DNA of 64,000 nt, taken from NCBI RefSeq assembly GCF_018271995.1, contig NZ_JAGUCO010000008.1, positions 1 to 64,000 of the forward strand. Direction: 5' to 3'. The notes under the pieces were generated by a model. That model did not search any database. It was not told the DNA's origin and worked only from the letters and a program-made list of their open reading frames with translations. The DNA comes from Carboxylicivirga linearis. Its GTDB lineage: Bacteria; Bacteroidota; Bacteroidia; Bacteroidales; Marinilabiliaceae. Both the position numbers and the translations under genes were made by a program. This document shows positions 19,628 through 28,261 of the stretch, one piece after another. Position 1 is the first letter of the stretch, and every line of letters begins with the position of its first letter.

Positions 19628-20789
19628 AAAAACGGGTAAATAGTGTTACTTGATCAGCCAAGTTAAAATTGGTCTCAACATGCTGACGTGCCTGTTGACG
19701 AATAATTTCTTTTTGCATATCAGATAAGGCATTCACTTCAACTATTTTACGGAACAATGCTTCAGGAACCCGTGCGGGAACCAGCCAACCGGTTTTATTA
19801 TCAATAATATTTTCTTTTAGTCCACCTGTATCGGACACTATGCATAAACAGCCACAGGCCTGCGCTTCTATTACGGCATTACAAAAACCTTCATCTAAAC
19901 TGGGCTGAAGGTAAATATCCGAAGATTGATAATATTTTACGGTCTCTTCCGGTGTTTTTTTACCAACCAGCTCCACTTGATCATCCAGTTCATACTGATA
20001 TATGGCAAACTTTAGTCGTTCATAAAGGTCTCCATCACCCACAATCGTATACTTGAAGCGGATACCCTCATTTTTTAATAAAGCTAAAGCAGCCAAGCCA
20101 TATTCCAAACCTTTAATCCACGCCAAACGTCCAACCGTTAGCAATTGTATGACATCTGTATTGGAATCTTTTCTTTGAGCTCTTTGAAAAAAAATATAAT
20201 CAATGGCCGGTGTAATTAACGTCCACTTTACAGTTTCAGGAAGTCCTTGCTGAATAGCAGACTTATACAAGGCGGTCGATATAGAATGAACTTTATTTAT
20301 TTGTCTCCAGGCCAACTTGTAACATGCCTTATGTTTTAAGGGATACACATTAATATCATAGCCCCTTAAACTCACACCCATTTTTGCACTCATAGCTTTG
20401 GCTGTAAATTCTTTCTCCAACATTAAAGTAGCAAAACCAAAATGCAGCCAATCCAAATAATAGGGTAATATATGCGCATTTATCAGTAATAGTCTGTTTC
20501 GCTCCGACAATGAATAACCTTCACCAGCCAGTATGCGGTGAAAAGCTAACATCCTACCCGGTCTCCGAATCAATATCATTAAAACCTTCAGGTTATGAAG
20601 ATTACCTCTGACTCCCGTTCCTTTCTGAATGGACGAGACTACCTTTGCTCCGGCAAATACCCTACTATTACCCTTGGCATTACTAAATAGTAAAACTGAA
20701 TGTCCTGCCTCTTGCAGACCTTTTATTTTATTTACTAAAAAGGTCTCACTATATCCTGGTACTTTTGAAAGAATTAATCCAATTTTCAT
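19605..20789 (-). CDS. Glycosyltransferase family 4
   Basis: 394 residues. KIGLILSKVPGYSETFLVNKI is the acceptor-domain start typical of enzymes in exopolysaccharide loci. The donor domain has QLLTVGRLAWIKGLEYGLAA, YTIVGDGDLYERLK, and YLQPSLDEGFCNAVIEAQAC followed by CIVSDTGGLKENI. The last residues (FTRFFENADSI) are encoded within the 23-base overlap with the next gene, and the gene overlaps the exostosin-like gene upstream by four bases. Tight packing implies co-translation. Substrate unknown. Confidence 0.92.
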   Translation of the reverse strand: MKIGLILSKVPGYSETFLVNKIKGLQEAGHSVLLFSNAKGNSRVFAGAKVVSSIQKGTGVRGNLHNLKVLMILIRRPGRMLAFHRILAGEGYSLSERNRLLLINAHILPYYLDWLHFGFATLMLEKEFTAKAMSAKMGVSLRGYDINVYPLKHKACYKLAWRQINKVHSISTALYKSAIQQGLPETVKWTLITPAIDYIFFQRAQRKDSNTDVIQLLTVGRLAWIKGLEYGLAALALLKNEGIRFKYTIVGDGDLYERLKFAIYQYELDDQVELVGKKTPEETVKYYQSSDIYLQPSLDEGFCNAVIEAQACGCLCIVSDTGGLKENIIDNKTGWLVPARVPEALFRKIVEVNALSDMQKEIIRQQARQHVETNFNLADQVTLFTRFFENADSI

Positions 20790-21871
20790 TTGCTTTGGCC
20801 CTTCTTCACAAGAGGTTGGATGATATCACTCACTAAATGTTTATGAAACCCTTTTCCTGACAGGTATTCATCCCATAATTCACGGTTATTAATCTGCAAT
20901 TGCATAAAATCATCCGGATGAAGATTTGCATGAAAATCAGCCAATATTTGATCAACACGATTCATATCAGGTTCATCAACCCACACTACATGCTCCTTCC
21001 AGTTGATAACACGATCGAAAGGCAAAACACAGTCGGTATTCACAAACAAAGGAATACGCCCCATGGCAAGTGTTTCATAAATTCGCACCGAAAAGTTCCC
21101 ACCTCCTCTGACACAAAGTATATAATCCGAATCGACAATGTTATTATAGAATTCCAATGTCGTTTGATACCGCTCTTCAGGTGTATTTGCACCTGCCCGG
21201 TATTTATCACGTATAATAAAATTATCTTCCACTAAATCAGATGTCCTTAACCTTTCCAATAAATGGCTACGTCTTCGGGTTGATGACCTAATCACCTGGG
21301 GTTCGTAAACACTAAGACCGGCATAATATAAACTGTTACGAACTATTGTACGAAAACTATCCTTTGCACCTCTGATTAAACCTGAAGCGGCTTGTCCACA
21401 AAAACCAACTTTTGCCTTGTCTCCTTTTTGCCTGTATTCAATATTTCCGTTAAAAAAACCCTGAACAGGATCAGAAATAAACACCGTGGAAGCGTGTTGG
21501 TTAGGCAATCTATGTGACTCGTAGCCACTTTGCCTTATTATAATATTTTCAGGATCAACTGACTTAACACCAAAATCTCCTTCATTTGTTATTAATAAAG
21601 GAATTTTCAGCTCTTTACTCTTATCCGACAGTTGACGAACACTTGTGATTTGATGGTTTTTATAATACCAGTTTAATCCAATTGGCAATACGGCAAAATC
21701 AGCCTCTTCAATCTGCTGTACAGGAACCAAATCTCTATAAAAAAAGCCATATTTAAGCTCCAGTTCATCTTCATTCAGATTTCTTAAGTTTAGTAATGGC
21801 CTTACAAAATTGACCAAAAGCCGCTCTTCTTGCAAACTTAAAAAATTACGGGTTCCAATAAATACCTTCAT
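20786..21871 (-). CDS. Exostosin-family (GT47-type) glycosyltransferase
   Basis: 361 residues. The C-terminal region (SDYILCVRGGGNFSVRIYET, then LAMGRIPLFVNTDCVLPFDR, then INWKEHVVWVDEP) is the exostosin signature known from heparan-sulfate polymerases and plant GT47 enzymes, seen sporadically in bacterial capsule clusters. The middle segment VGFCGQAASGLIRGAKDSFR fits bacterial members. No membrane anchor is visible, so it is likely cytoplasmic, unlike the eukaryotic Golgi enzymes. It is preceded by a GT4 gene one base away and overlaps the following GT4 by four bases. Confidence 0.85.
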   Translation of the reverse strand: MKVFIGTRNFLSLQEERLLVNFVRPLLNLRNLNEDELELKYGFFYRDLVPVQQIEEADFAVLPIGLNWYYKNHQITSVRQLSDKSKELKIPLLITNEGDFGVKSVDPENIIIRQSGYESHRLPNQHASTVFISDPVQGFFNGNIEYRQKGDKAKVGFCGQAASGLIRGAKDSFRTIVRNSLYYAGLSVYEPQVIRSSTRRRSHLLERLRTSDLVEDNFIIRDKYRAGANTPEERYQTTLEFYNNIVDSDYILCVRGGGNFSVRIYETLAMGRIPLFVNTDCVLPFDRVINWKEHVVWVDEPDMNRVDQILADFHANLHPDDFMQLQINNRELWDEYLSGKGFHKHLVSDIIQPLVKKGQSK

Positions 21872-21872
21872 C

Positions 21873-23036
21873 TTACTTTAAAAATGATGTATAAAACTGT
21901 TTGAACTCTTCAATTTGTCGTTCCACAGAAAATTTTTGTAAGACAGTCTTTCGTCCTTGCTCTGCAATCCATAAGCGATCTTTATCTTCCATTTCTATAA
22001 AATACCGAAAGGCAGACGTAATAGCTTTAGAATCCCTTATCGGCACCAAAAAACCGTTTTCACCATTAACTATGACCTCGCCCATTCCACCACAATCTGT
22101 ACATACAACAGGTAACCCCTGACTCATGGCTTCCAATACAACGTTGGCTATACCTTCATCAAGACTTGGCAATAACAGTAGTTTTGCACTCCGATAATAG
22201 TTATTCATTTCATGATGCGGAACTGTGTCGATAAGCTTTACAAAGTCTTGCAATCCTAGATTACTCACATTGTATATTAACTCTTCGTCACGTGGATCGG
22301 CGCCAACTATACAGTATTCAACAAATTTGTAATCGCTCACAATATCTGCTATACTTTCTAATGCATATTGATAACCTTTGATCCAATGTGAGCGGCCAAC
22401 TGATAGTATCCGAAATTTAGTATCACTTGCACTTATTGCAGGTGAAGTCACTTCAGAATTTAAAACACTCGTATAAATAACCTTTATATTTTCTATCGGA
22501 GCATTATATTCCTGAGCACGTTGAGCAATTCGCTGTGAGACTGCATGAAAACCATCATATAGTGGAAATGTTTGCCTATATTTATCAGCTAAAGCTAAAT
22601 CGGCAACCGGCGAATAATTAATGTGCGACCCCCGGAAACTGGCCGCCACTTTTACGTTAAAATCCTTTAATATTAGCCACTTATGACCTTCCTTAATCCA
22701 CTGTAAATGGAAAACATCCGGTTTATTATTTATCACCAATAACAATTGATAATAAAAGGCCCAATTCCCTTCTTTTCTGGCGAAGCAGTGTAGCTGCTTT
22801 AATTTTTGAACAGAAAATGGCCCCAATAAGTATTTAATAAGTTCACTGATTAGAGCCAATACGATAATAACACGATTTTGACGAAAGAATATTTGCTTTA
22901 CATTGTTATTATAGTTGACTTTCTTTTTCCGTTTACCAAAAAGATAGATTTGAAAATCTTTATTAGATAAATCATGTATTAATCTTTCGATAAAAGCAGA
23001 GCTCGGAATATCTCCGGAAAAAATGGCGATAATCAT
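21873..23036 (-). CDS. Glycosyltransferase family 4
   Basis: 387 residues. IIAIFSGDIPSSAFIERLIHD starts the acceptor domain (outline). FRILSVGRSHWIKGYQYALES, YCIVGADPRDEELI and KLLLLPSLDEGIANVVLEAM with PVVCTDCGGMGEVIVNGENG complete a normal GT4 donor site. FHLQWIKEG and the SFRGSHINYSP region are shared in style with the gene at 19605-20789, suggesting related acceptors. The ATG overlaps the preceding stop (TAATG). Donor unknown. Confidence 0.92.
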   Translation of the reverse strand: MIIAIFSGDIPSSAFIERLIHDLSNKDFQIYLFGKRKKKVNYNNNVKQIFFRQNRVIIVLALISELIKYLLGPFSVQKLKQLHCFARKEGNWAFYYQLLLVINNKPDVFHLQWIKEGHKWLILKDFNVKVAASFRGSHINYSPVADLALADKYRQTFPLYDGFHAVSQRIAQRAQEYNAPIENIKVIYTSVLNSEVTSPAISASDTKFRILSVGRSHWIKGYQYALESIADIVSDYKFVEYCIVGADPRDEELIYNVSNLGLQDFVKLIDTVPHHEMNNYYRSAKLLLLPSLDEGIANVVLEAMSQGLPVVCTDCGGMGEVIVNGENGFLVPIRDSKAITSAFRYFIEMEDKDRLWIAEQGRKTVLQKFSVERQIEEFKQFYTSFLK

Positions 23037-23998
23037 TAAAACAATCTATTCAATATTTTTTTACCTAAAAACCTTAATTTAAATGCCAGTTTCCACTTAG
23101 AATTATTCAAAAAACCAAATTGATTAAATCCAGTTAAAAACTCATTTAATACATCATTTTCTCCTGATTCAAATGTCTTTTGGGATTGTTCCCAATTCAT
23201 AAGAGCAAACAAAAAAACCTTATTAACATCGTTATCCTCAGTTGATTTTAAATCAATTCCGAATAAATAATCGGCATAATACGTTAAATATTGCTCTAGA
23301 TACCGATAGGATGGGTTCATCTTCTGATTCAATACGCTTACTGTCGAATCAGGGTGACGCATATATTCATAATAAACCTCGGACTGATAAACGAAAGCTC
23401 CATGCATGGCCGCTTTAACCAGAAAGAAAGCATCTTCGCCACTAAGCAAAGCTTCACCGTATCCTTCAATTTTGCGAACAAAATCTGTCTTGTATAAACC
23501 AGAACAATGGTGAGGTAACTGACCAAAATTAGCCATCCATTGGAAGGCTACCTTGCGTCCTTCAATTAAACATCCCTCTGGTAAACTTTGCTTTATCACA
23601 TAGTTATGAGTACTATCGGCATACATTTTCAAGGTATCTCCAATTATAAAGTTAGCGTCCTTAAATGTCTGTAATAAATCAATTTGTTTCAGAAATTTAT
23701 CAGGAACTAAATCATCATCACAATCAAGGAAACAGATAAACTCACCTCTGGCACTCTTAATCCCAGTATTTCGTGCAGCTCCGGCGCCTTTCTTAGATTC
23801 AAAAAATAACCGTACCCGTTGATCACTTTCAATCAGTTTCTCAACCGTTTCACTCGTAAGATCCTCAGAATTATTATCAACAAAAATTATTTCCAGATTT
23901 GAATAATTCTGTTGCAGAATATTATTGTATGTTTTTTCGATGTAGTACTCTCCATTAAACACAGGCACTACAACAGACAACAAAGGTATATCGCTCAT
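23036..23998 (-). CDS. Glycosyltransferase family 2
   Basis: 320 residues, compact GT-A enzyme. PLLSVVVPVFNGEYYIEKTY opens the nucleotide-binding domain; IIFVDNNSEDLTSE, ARNTGIKSARGEF and ICFLDCDDDLVPDKFLKQ (DxD-type) follow. LLSGEDAFFLVKAAMHG is the usual acceptor-side ED motif. No membrane helices. The ATG overlaps the AsnB-like gene's last codons in an ATGA arrangement, so translation is coupled to that amidotransferase-like enzyme. Whether they act on the same sugar is a guess. Confidence 0.92.
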   Translation of the reverse strand: MSDIPLLSVVVPVFNGEYYIEKTYNNILQQNYSNLEIIFVDNNSEDLTSETVEKLIESDQRVRLFFESKKGAGAARNTGIKSARGEFICFLDCDDDLVPDKFLKQIDLLQTFKDANFIIGDTLKMYADSTHNYVIKQSLPEGCLIEGRKVAFQWMANFGQLPHHCSGLYKTDFVRKIEGYGEALLSGEDAFFLVKAAMHGAFVYQSEVYYEYMRHPDSTVSVLNQKMNPSYRYLEQYLTYYADYLFGIDLKSTEDNDVNKVFLFALMNWEQSQKTFESGENDVLNEFLTGFNQFGFLNNSKWKLAFKLRFLGKKILNRLF

Positions 23999-25383
23999 AA
24001 ATTTCCGTTTACAAAAGCACTAAAAGTTAATAGGGTTGAAATCGGATGTGCATTCCCCACACATTTACCCTTTTTAAAAGCTTGGAAGTACTTGTTTGTA
24101 AGCTCCTTCGGAATAAATTTATTGAGCTTTTTATTATTATCAAGCCAATAGGCTAATTGTTGTTGATTTGAAGTTCCTAAAAACTGGATTTCCCAGTTAC
24201 GTGTTACAAAGCCTTTGGGCTTAACCAGTCGATTATAATCATAGCGCAAACGGGTCATAATTCTATTAGGCAGATTACTGATATGATTGTAACGCTTATA
24301 AGTATACAAATTAAGTGGGGCAAACGTTTGCCATGGGATACGGGCCAACTCCGGAGCCTCCTTTTTCAGGTATTCGATCTGAACCTGTCGTCCGGCCAAA
24401 TGCTTCTCTGGAATTGTACAAATAAATTTACACATACGGTCATCATAGTATGGCAGCTTGATTTCCATGTTTTTAGCAAAGATAGGCATGGCCATGCTTG
24501 TCCAACGCGGAGCCCAATAAAGCGACTTAAACGCACGTATCTTGGCATTTGGATCAGTGATATTGATATCTGCCAGACGTTCACCAACCTGCTCATTAAA
24601 ATAAGCCATAAATGACCCTGACAAACCGAAGGCCTGCCATAAATCGTTAGCCAGCTCCACACCTCCCCGTTTACTAAGTTTGTGGATCATTATATCTATA
24701 TAATCCTCATCACTATAGTTACGATTTGAATCAAGGCCCATATCGTCAAATAATACATCACCCCAGTGACCAAGGAACAGGGTATCTCCCATAAGTGGAA
24801 AATCATCCATAAAGGCGGCTTGCCTGCTCGCTGTGCTGTCGCCACCATATTGCATCAATGATGTAATCTCATCAAGCTTCTCCCATAAATAGCCTTCAGG
24901 AGTCACCATGCGAGTAAAATCATATCCACAGGCTGAAGCTATTTTCTGTCCGAATGAGGCTTCCTTTATCCCATTTGGATATTCATACGAATAACATGAA
25001 ACATTTGGGTGCCCTTTTAAAACAGCTGCCTGTGTGCGACTATCCAGTCCTCCCGATAATGGCAAAACTACCCTTCTACCCTGAGTTTGTTCTTCTGTTA
25101 TAGTCTTAAATAAATGACTAAACTCGTCAACTACCTCGTCCAATCGAATATCTCTGGGAGAATAATGCCAATCGAACCACCTTTTCTGTTCAAGCACTTC
25201 GTTATTGTCCGAAAGTGTATACTCCGTACCCGGCAATAAGCATTTCAATTTCTTATAATAAGTATTTTCACCGAGGAAGAAGTTGGTGGCAGCAAAAAAA
25301 CAAATCGATTTATAATCTAATTCATCTTTAATGCCGACAAATTGTGGTATATCCGGAATTATGGCTGTACGTTTTGTTATCAT
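23995..25383 (-). CDS. Asparagine-synthetase-like ATP-pyrophosphatase lacking the glutaminase domain
   Basis: 462 residues from ATG 25383, with a GTG directly before it. The synthetase domain is present: VVLPLSGGLDSRTQAAVL (~106-122) is the ATP-pyrophosphatase loop, and WAPRWTSMAMPIFAKNMEIK with YYDDRMCKFI gives the distal part. The N-terminal Ntn-amidotransferase domain is missing: only its last part (ending LKCLLPGTEYTLSD, ~46-59) remains and there is no Cys2. It can therefore adenylate a carboxylate but would need ammonia or another amine donor, unlike the complete AsnB encoded 2.9 kb upstream. In O-antigen clusters, AsnB relatives such as WbpS amidate uronic acids. Confidence 0.82.
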   Translation of the reverse strand: MITKRTAIIPDIPQFVGIKDELDYKSICFFAATNFFLGENTYYKKLKCLLPGTEYTLSDNNEVLEQKRWFDWHYSPRDIRLDEVVDEFSHLFKTITEEQTQGRRVVLPLSGGLDSRTQAAVLKGHPNVSCYSYEYPNGIKEASFGQKIASACGYDFTRMVTPEGYLWEKLDEITSLMQYGGDSTASRQAAFMDDFPLMGDTLFLGHWGDVLFDDMGLDSNRNYSDEDYIDIMIHKLSKRGGVELANDLWQAFGLSGSFMAYFNEQVGERLADINITDPNAKIRAFKSLYWAPRWTSMAMPIFAKNMEIKLPYYDDRMCKFICTIPEKHLAGRQVQIEYLKKEAPELARIPWQTFAPLNLYTYKRYNHISNLPNRIMTRLRYDYNRLVKPKGFVTRNWEIQFLGTSNQQQLAYWLDNNKKLNKFIPKELTNKYFQAFKKGKCVGNAHPISTLLTFSAFVNGNL

Positions 25384-25431
25384 CACTTTTTATTGAAATG
25401 TCCCGCTGGTTGTTTCTTTTCCCTTGTTTTC

Positions 25432-27036
25432 TTAATGAACTGAACTAACATCAATGACTGTTATACTTTCACCAGTCCTAACCTTTATAGTATCACACAG
25501 CATCGGTTCTTTATAAACCATTGAGTATTCAACATTTTTTCCCTGATAATGCACCCCCCCAAGATCTGCCAATGTCTCAAAAATATAATCAAAAGAATAA
25601 GGCTGGCTACTATTATTATTTATATTCTCATACTGCCCTTTGAATTGCTTAATATAGTAATTGTTGAACCAAAAATAAGAGAAACAATGAACCTGTTCCA
25701 AGGGTAAAGTTGAAGTTCCATGTCCAAAAAAATAATGGGGCGGTTCAAACATACTTTCTCCATGATCAGAACTAAAAAACAAAGAAGTTGGCCCATTTAT
25801 CTCACTTATGATACTATGAATTGAATCAAGTATAGATAATTGAAAGGCTGTATTATTGTTATAGCTATTACGGAAATATAGCTCATTACTTTTATCAAAC
25901 GCATAAACGTTTTCAGATTCTAAGTTTGGCTGATACAGCTCAAACACTTCCGGATACTCATATCGATAATGATTACCTTTGAGATTTATTAAAAGAAACT
26001 TCAAAGAAGCGGTGTCTTTAACAATTTCCTTTAATGGTTCCCAAACTACTGTATCAAGTCCTCCTTGCTTCCACAAAGGCTTAAACACATCCACTTCTTC
26101 TTTGTAACTTTTCCCCTCAGGCCCTTTGAAGAGATTCTGATTGGCCAGCCAAAATGTCTTATAACCAGCTTCGGAAAACAATTTAGCTATTGAAGGTTCA
26201 TTAAAACTAAGTTCAGGATTACTCGCTGTCGCTCTTGTTACCATTAATGGAAACGAATAAGCGGTTGAATTAGCTGTTGAATAGAAATTGGGAAGCGGCA
26301 CAAAATTAAATTGATCGAAATGTTGCAGTTGATCAGTATGTTTAGCTAATTCCTGATGATAAAGATCTGCTCGTTGGGTTTCTCCAATAATAAAAACAAC
26401 CGTATTATTCCTTACTACCGAGTCCTGAACCGAAGCATCAAAACTAAAACTCTTAACATTAGCCAGATATTGATTCTTTTTCTGATCGTACCTTACTTTC
26501 TCATACAAACGATAGTAGAAATTAACCGGATAATGCTTGAGAACGTTTAATTTGACGCTTGACTTTAAACCTAACTCTAAAGGGTTATTAAAATACGTGA
26601 ATGCACTCTGTGTGCCCAACAAAATGAGAAGCACACCTACTAACTTGATCAACTTATAACTATACGAACTTTTGACCAATGAAAAATTCAGTTTCAAAGC
26701 GAGATACCCAAAAACAAACAACACAACTAAAACCACAAAGTACAATACCCAATTTAGAGTTATATATTGCAGTGCCTCCGTTTTTGTGGTATTAAAAAGG
26801 GCCAGCATACTTGATGTGCTGTGAAAACCCTTATATGCATATAAGAACGTGACATCAGCGAAAAAACTTATGAAAAACAGTATTAAAACCAATGCTCTAT
26901 GAGACTTTCGTTTTATTAAAACAAAAAACTCGAGAAATAGAACCGATAATAGCAAACGAATTATTGAATGTACAATTTTCCCGGAAGTTGTTATCCATTC
27001 ATCATACATATACAACCATACACTTGGTATCCACAT
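25432..27036 (-). CDS. Phosphoethanolamine-transferase-like membrane sulfatase-fold enzyme (EptA type)
   Basis: 534 residues: four or five membrane helices up to ~150, then a periplasmic alkaline-phosphatase-fold domain. VVFIIGETQRADLYHQ gives the catalytic Thr220 in the GET motif, and SSDHGESMFEPPHYFFGHGT gives the second metal site, as in EptA/Cj0256/OpgE. These enzymes move phosphoethanolamine from phosphatidylethanolamine to lipid A or a glycan. ATG at 27036 is the annotated start, but the frame is open for another 28 codons back to 27120 with no ATG, GTG or TTG, and that stretch would complete a first membrane helix. The true start is therefore uncertain. Confidence 0.83.
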   Translation of the reverse strand: MWIPSVWLYMYDEWITTSGKIVHSIIRLLLSVLFLEFFVLIKRKSHRALVLILFFISFFADVTFLYAYKGFHSTSSMLALFNTTKTEALQYITLNWVLYFVVLVVLFVFGYLALKLNFSLVKSSYSYKLIKLVGVLLILLGTQSAFTYFNNPLELGLKSSVKLNVLKHYPVNFYYRLYEKVRYDQKKNQYLANVKSFSFDASVQDSVVRNNTVVFIIGETQRADLYHQELAKHTDQLQHFDQFNFVPLPNFYSTANSTAYSFPLMVTRATASNPELSFNEPSIAKLFSEAGYKTFWLANQNLFKGPEGKSYKEEVDVFKPLWKQGGLDTVVWEPLKEIVKDTASLKFLLINLKGNHYRYEYPEVFELYQPNLESENVYAFDKSNELYFRNSYNNNTAFQLSILDSIHSIISEINGPTSLFFSSDHGESMFEPPHYFFGHGTSTLPLEQVHCFSYFWFNNYYIKQFKGQYENINNNSSQPYSFDYIFETLADLGGVHYQGKNVEYSMVYKEPMLCDTIKVRTGESITVIDVSSVH

Positions 27037-27130
27037 GAGAAGTACCAGTATACAGTACCCTGCTATTTCCTTATATGATTTACTCCTGGAATTGATAATT
27101 ATGCGTTTAAAAATGAATGGTTAAATTTAT

Positions 27131-28261
27131 CTAAGATATCTTCTCGTACAGCGCTTCATGACGCTGTACCTCAAGCTCGATCAAAAGTTGAGCTTTCACA
27201 TATTCAACCAACTGCTGTTTTAAATGCTCTTTATCTGCTTCATTAAGTTCAAATAAAGCTTGCATGCGTTCTTTCAATTGCTCTGAATTCCCTGCCTCAA
27301 AAAGTAAATTCGGAAATTCCTTTAATTGATCCTTAACCCCAGCGATAGCAGATCCCAATACCAAACATCCACTGGCCATTGACTCTAATAAGGCAACCGG
27401 GGAGCCTTCACGGCGACCTTCATTTAATGTTGGTAATACAAATACATCACACAGATGCAACAGATCCTTTACATCGGAACGCTTGCCTGTAAATACAACA
27501 TTCTCTAGCTTATACTCTTCTTTAACCTTTCGCTGAAGTTGTTGACCATAGTCATTCTGATCATCCCCCACTATAATTAGTTTCAAATCTTTGTCCTTAT
27601 CATTCAAACTGGCAAAAGCCTCAATCAACACTTCAATTCCCTTTACAGGAACCAGATTGGCTACACACATAAATACAAATTCACGCCCACTCAATGAAAA
27701 CTCATCTCTTATGCTTGCTTTGGGTTGGCCAGGACTAAACTCCTCCATATCAACCCCACGTGGCACATATGATACCTTTGTTGAATCCGGGAAAAACTCA
27801 GTCTTCATATCATGATTCTGATACGCGATATGATTGGCTAACCAGGTCCTTAACTTCCATCCATTGGCAGAAGCCCCACCCCAATTCATATTTTTTTTAG
27901 TATAAACCCATTTACACCCGGCTAACTGTGCAGCTAATGCTTCCGAGTAATCCGCACTGTAATTATATGAATGAATGATATCCGGTTTTATTTTACGAAA
28001 CTGCCTTGCCACCTTTATACAGTGCCTTAAACCCGAAATGCGATTTGACATAGGATGTAAGTAATTTATTATGTGAATCGGAAAACCGGAATCTTCAACC
28101 ATTTTGAAAAATTTACCTCTTTTGTGTATACAGGCTATTTGAACATCAAAACGATAAGGATTTAGCCTTGATGCCACTTTTAACAATGCCTTACCACTGC
28201 CGGCAGTATCAAAATTTGGAATTGTAAAGAGAACTCTTAACCGTTTTGTTTTTCCTGCCAT
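27131..28261 (-). CDS. Glycosyltransferase family 4
   Basis: 376 residues. LRVLFTIPNFDTAGSGKALL opens the acceptor domain, followed by PDIIHSYNYSADYSEALAA. The donor domain has FVFMCVANLVPVKGIEVLIE, LKLIIVGDDQNDYGQQL, and FVLPTLNEGRREGSPVALLE, a normal GT4 site with an RREGSPVALLE variant of the ExxExE region. The gene overlaps the end of asnB by 25 bases. After it comes a 94-base gap before the EptA-like gene's annotated ATG, most of which may be coding (see that entry). Confidence 0.92.
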   Translation of the reverse strand: MAGKTKRLRVLFTIPNFDTAGSGKALLKVASRLNPYRFDVQIACIHKRGKFFKMVEDSGFPIHIINYLHPMSNRISGLRHCIKVARQFRKIKPDIIHSYNYSADYSEALAAQLAGCKWVYTKKNMNWGGASANGWKLRTWLANHIAYQNHDMKTEFFPDSTKVSYVPRGVDMEEFSPGQPKASIRDEFSLSGREFVFMCVANLVPVKGIEVLIEAFASLNDKDKDLKLIIVGDDQNDYGQQLQRKVKEEYKLENVVFTGKRSDVKDLLHLCDVFVLPTLNEGRREGSPVALLESMASGCLVLGSAIAGVKDQLKEFPNLLFEAGNSEQLKERMQALFELNEADKEHLKQQLVEYVKAQLLIELEVQRHEALYEKIS

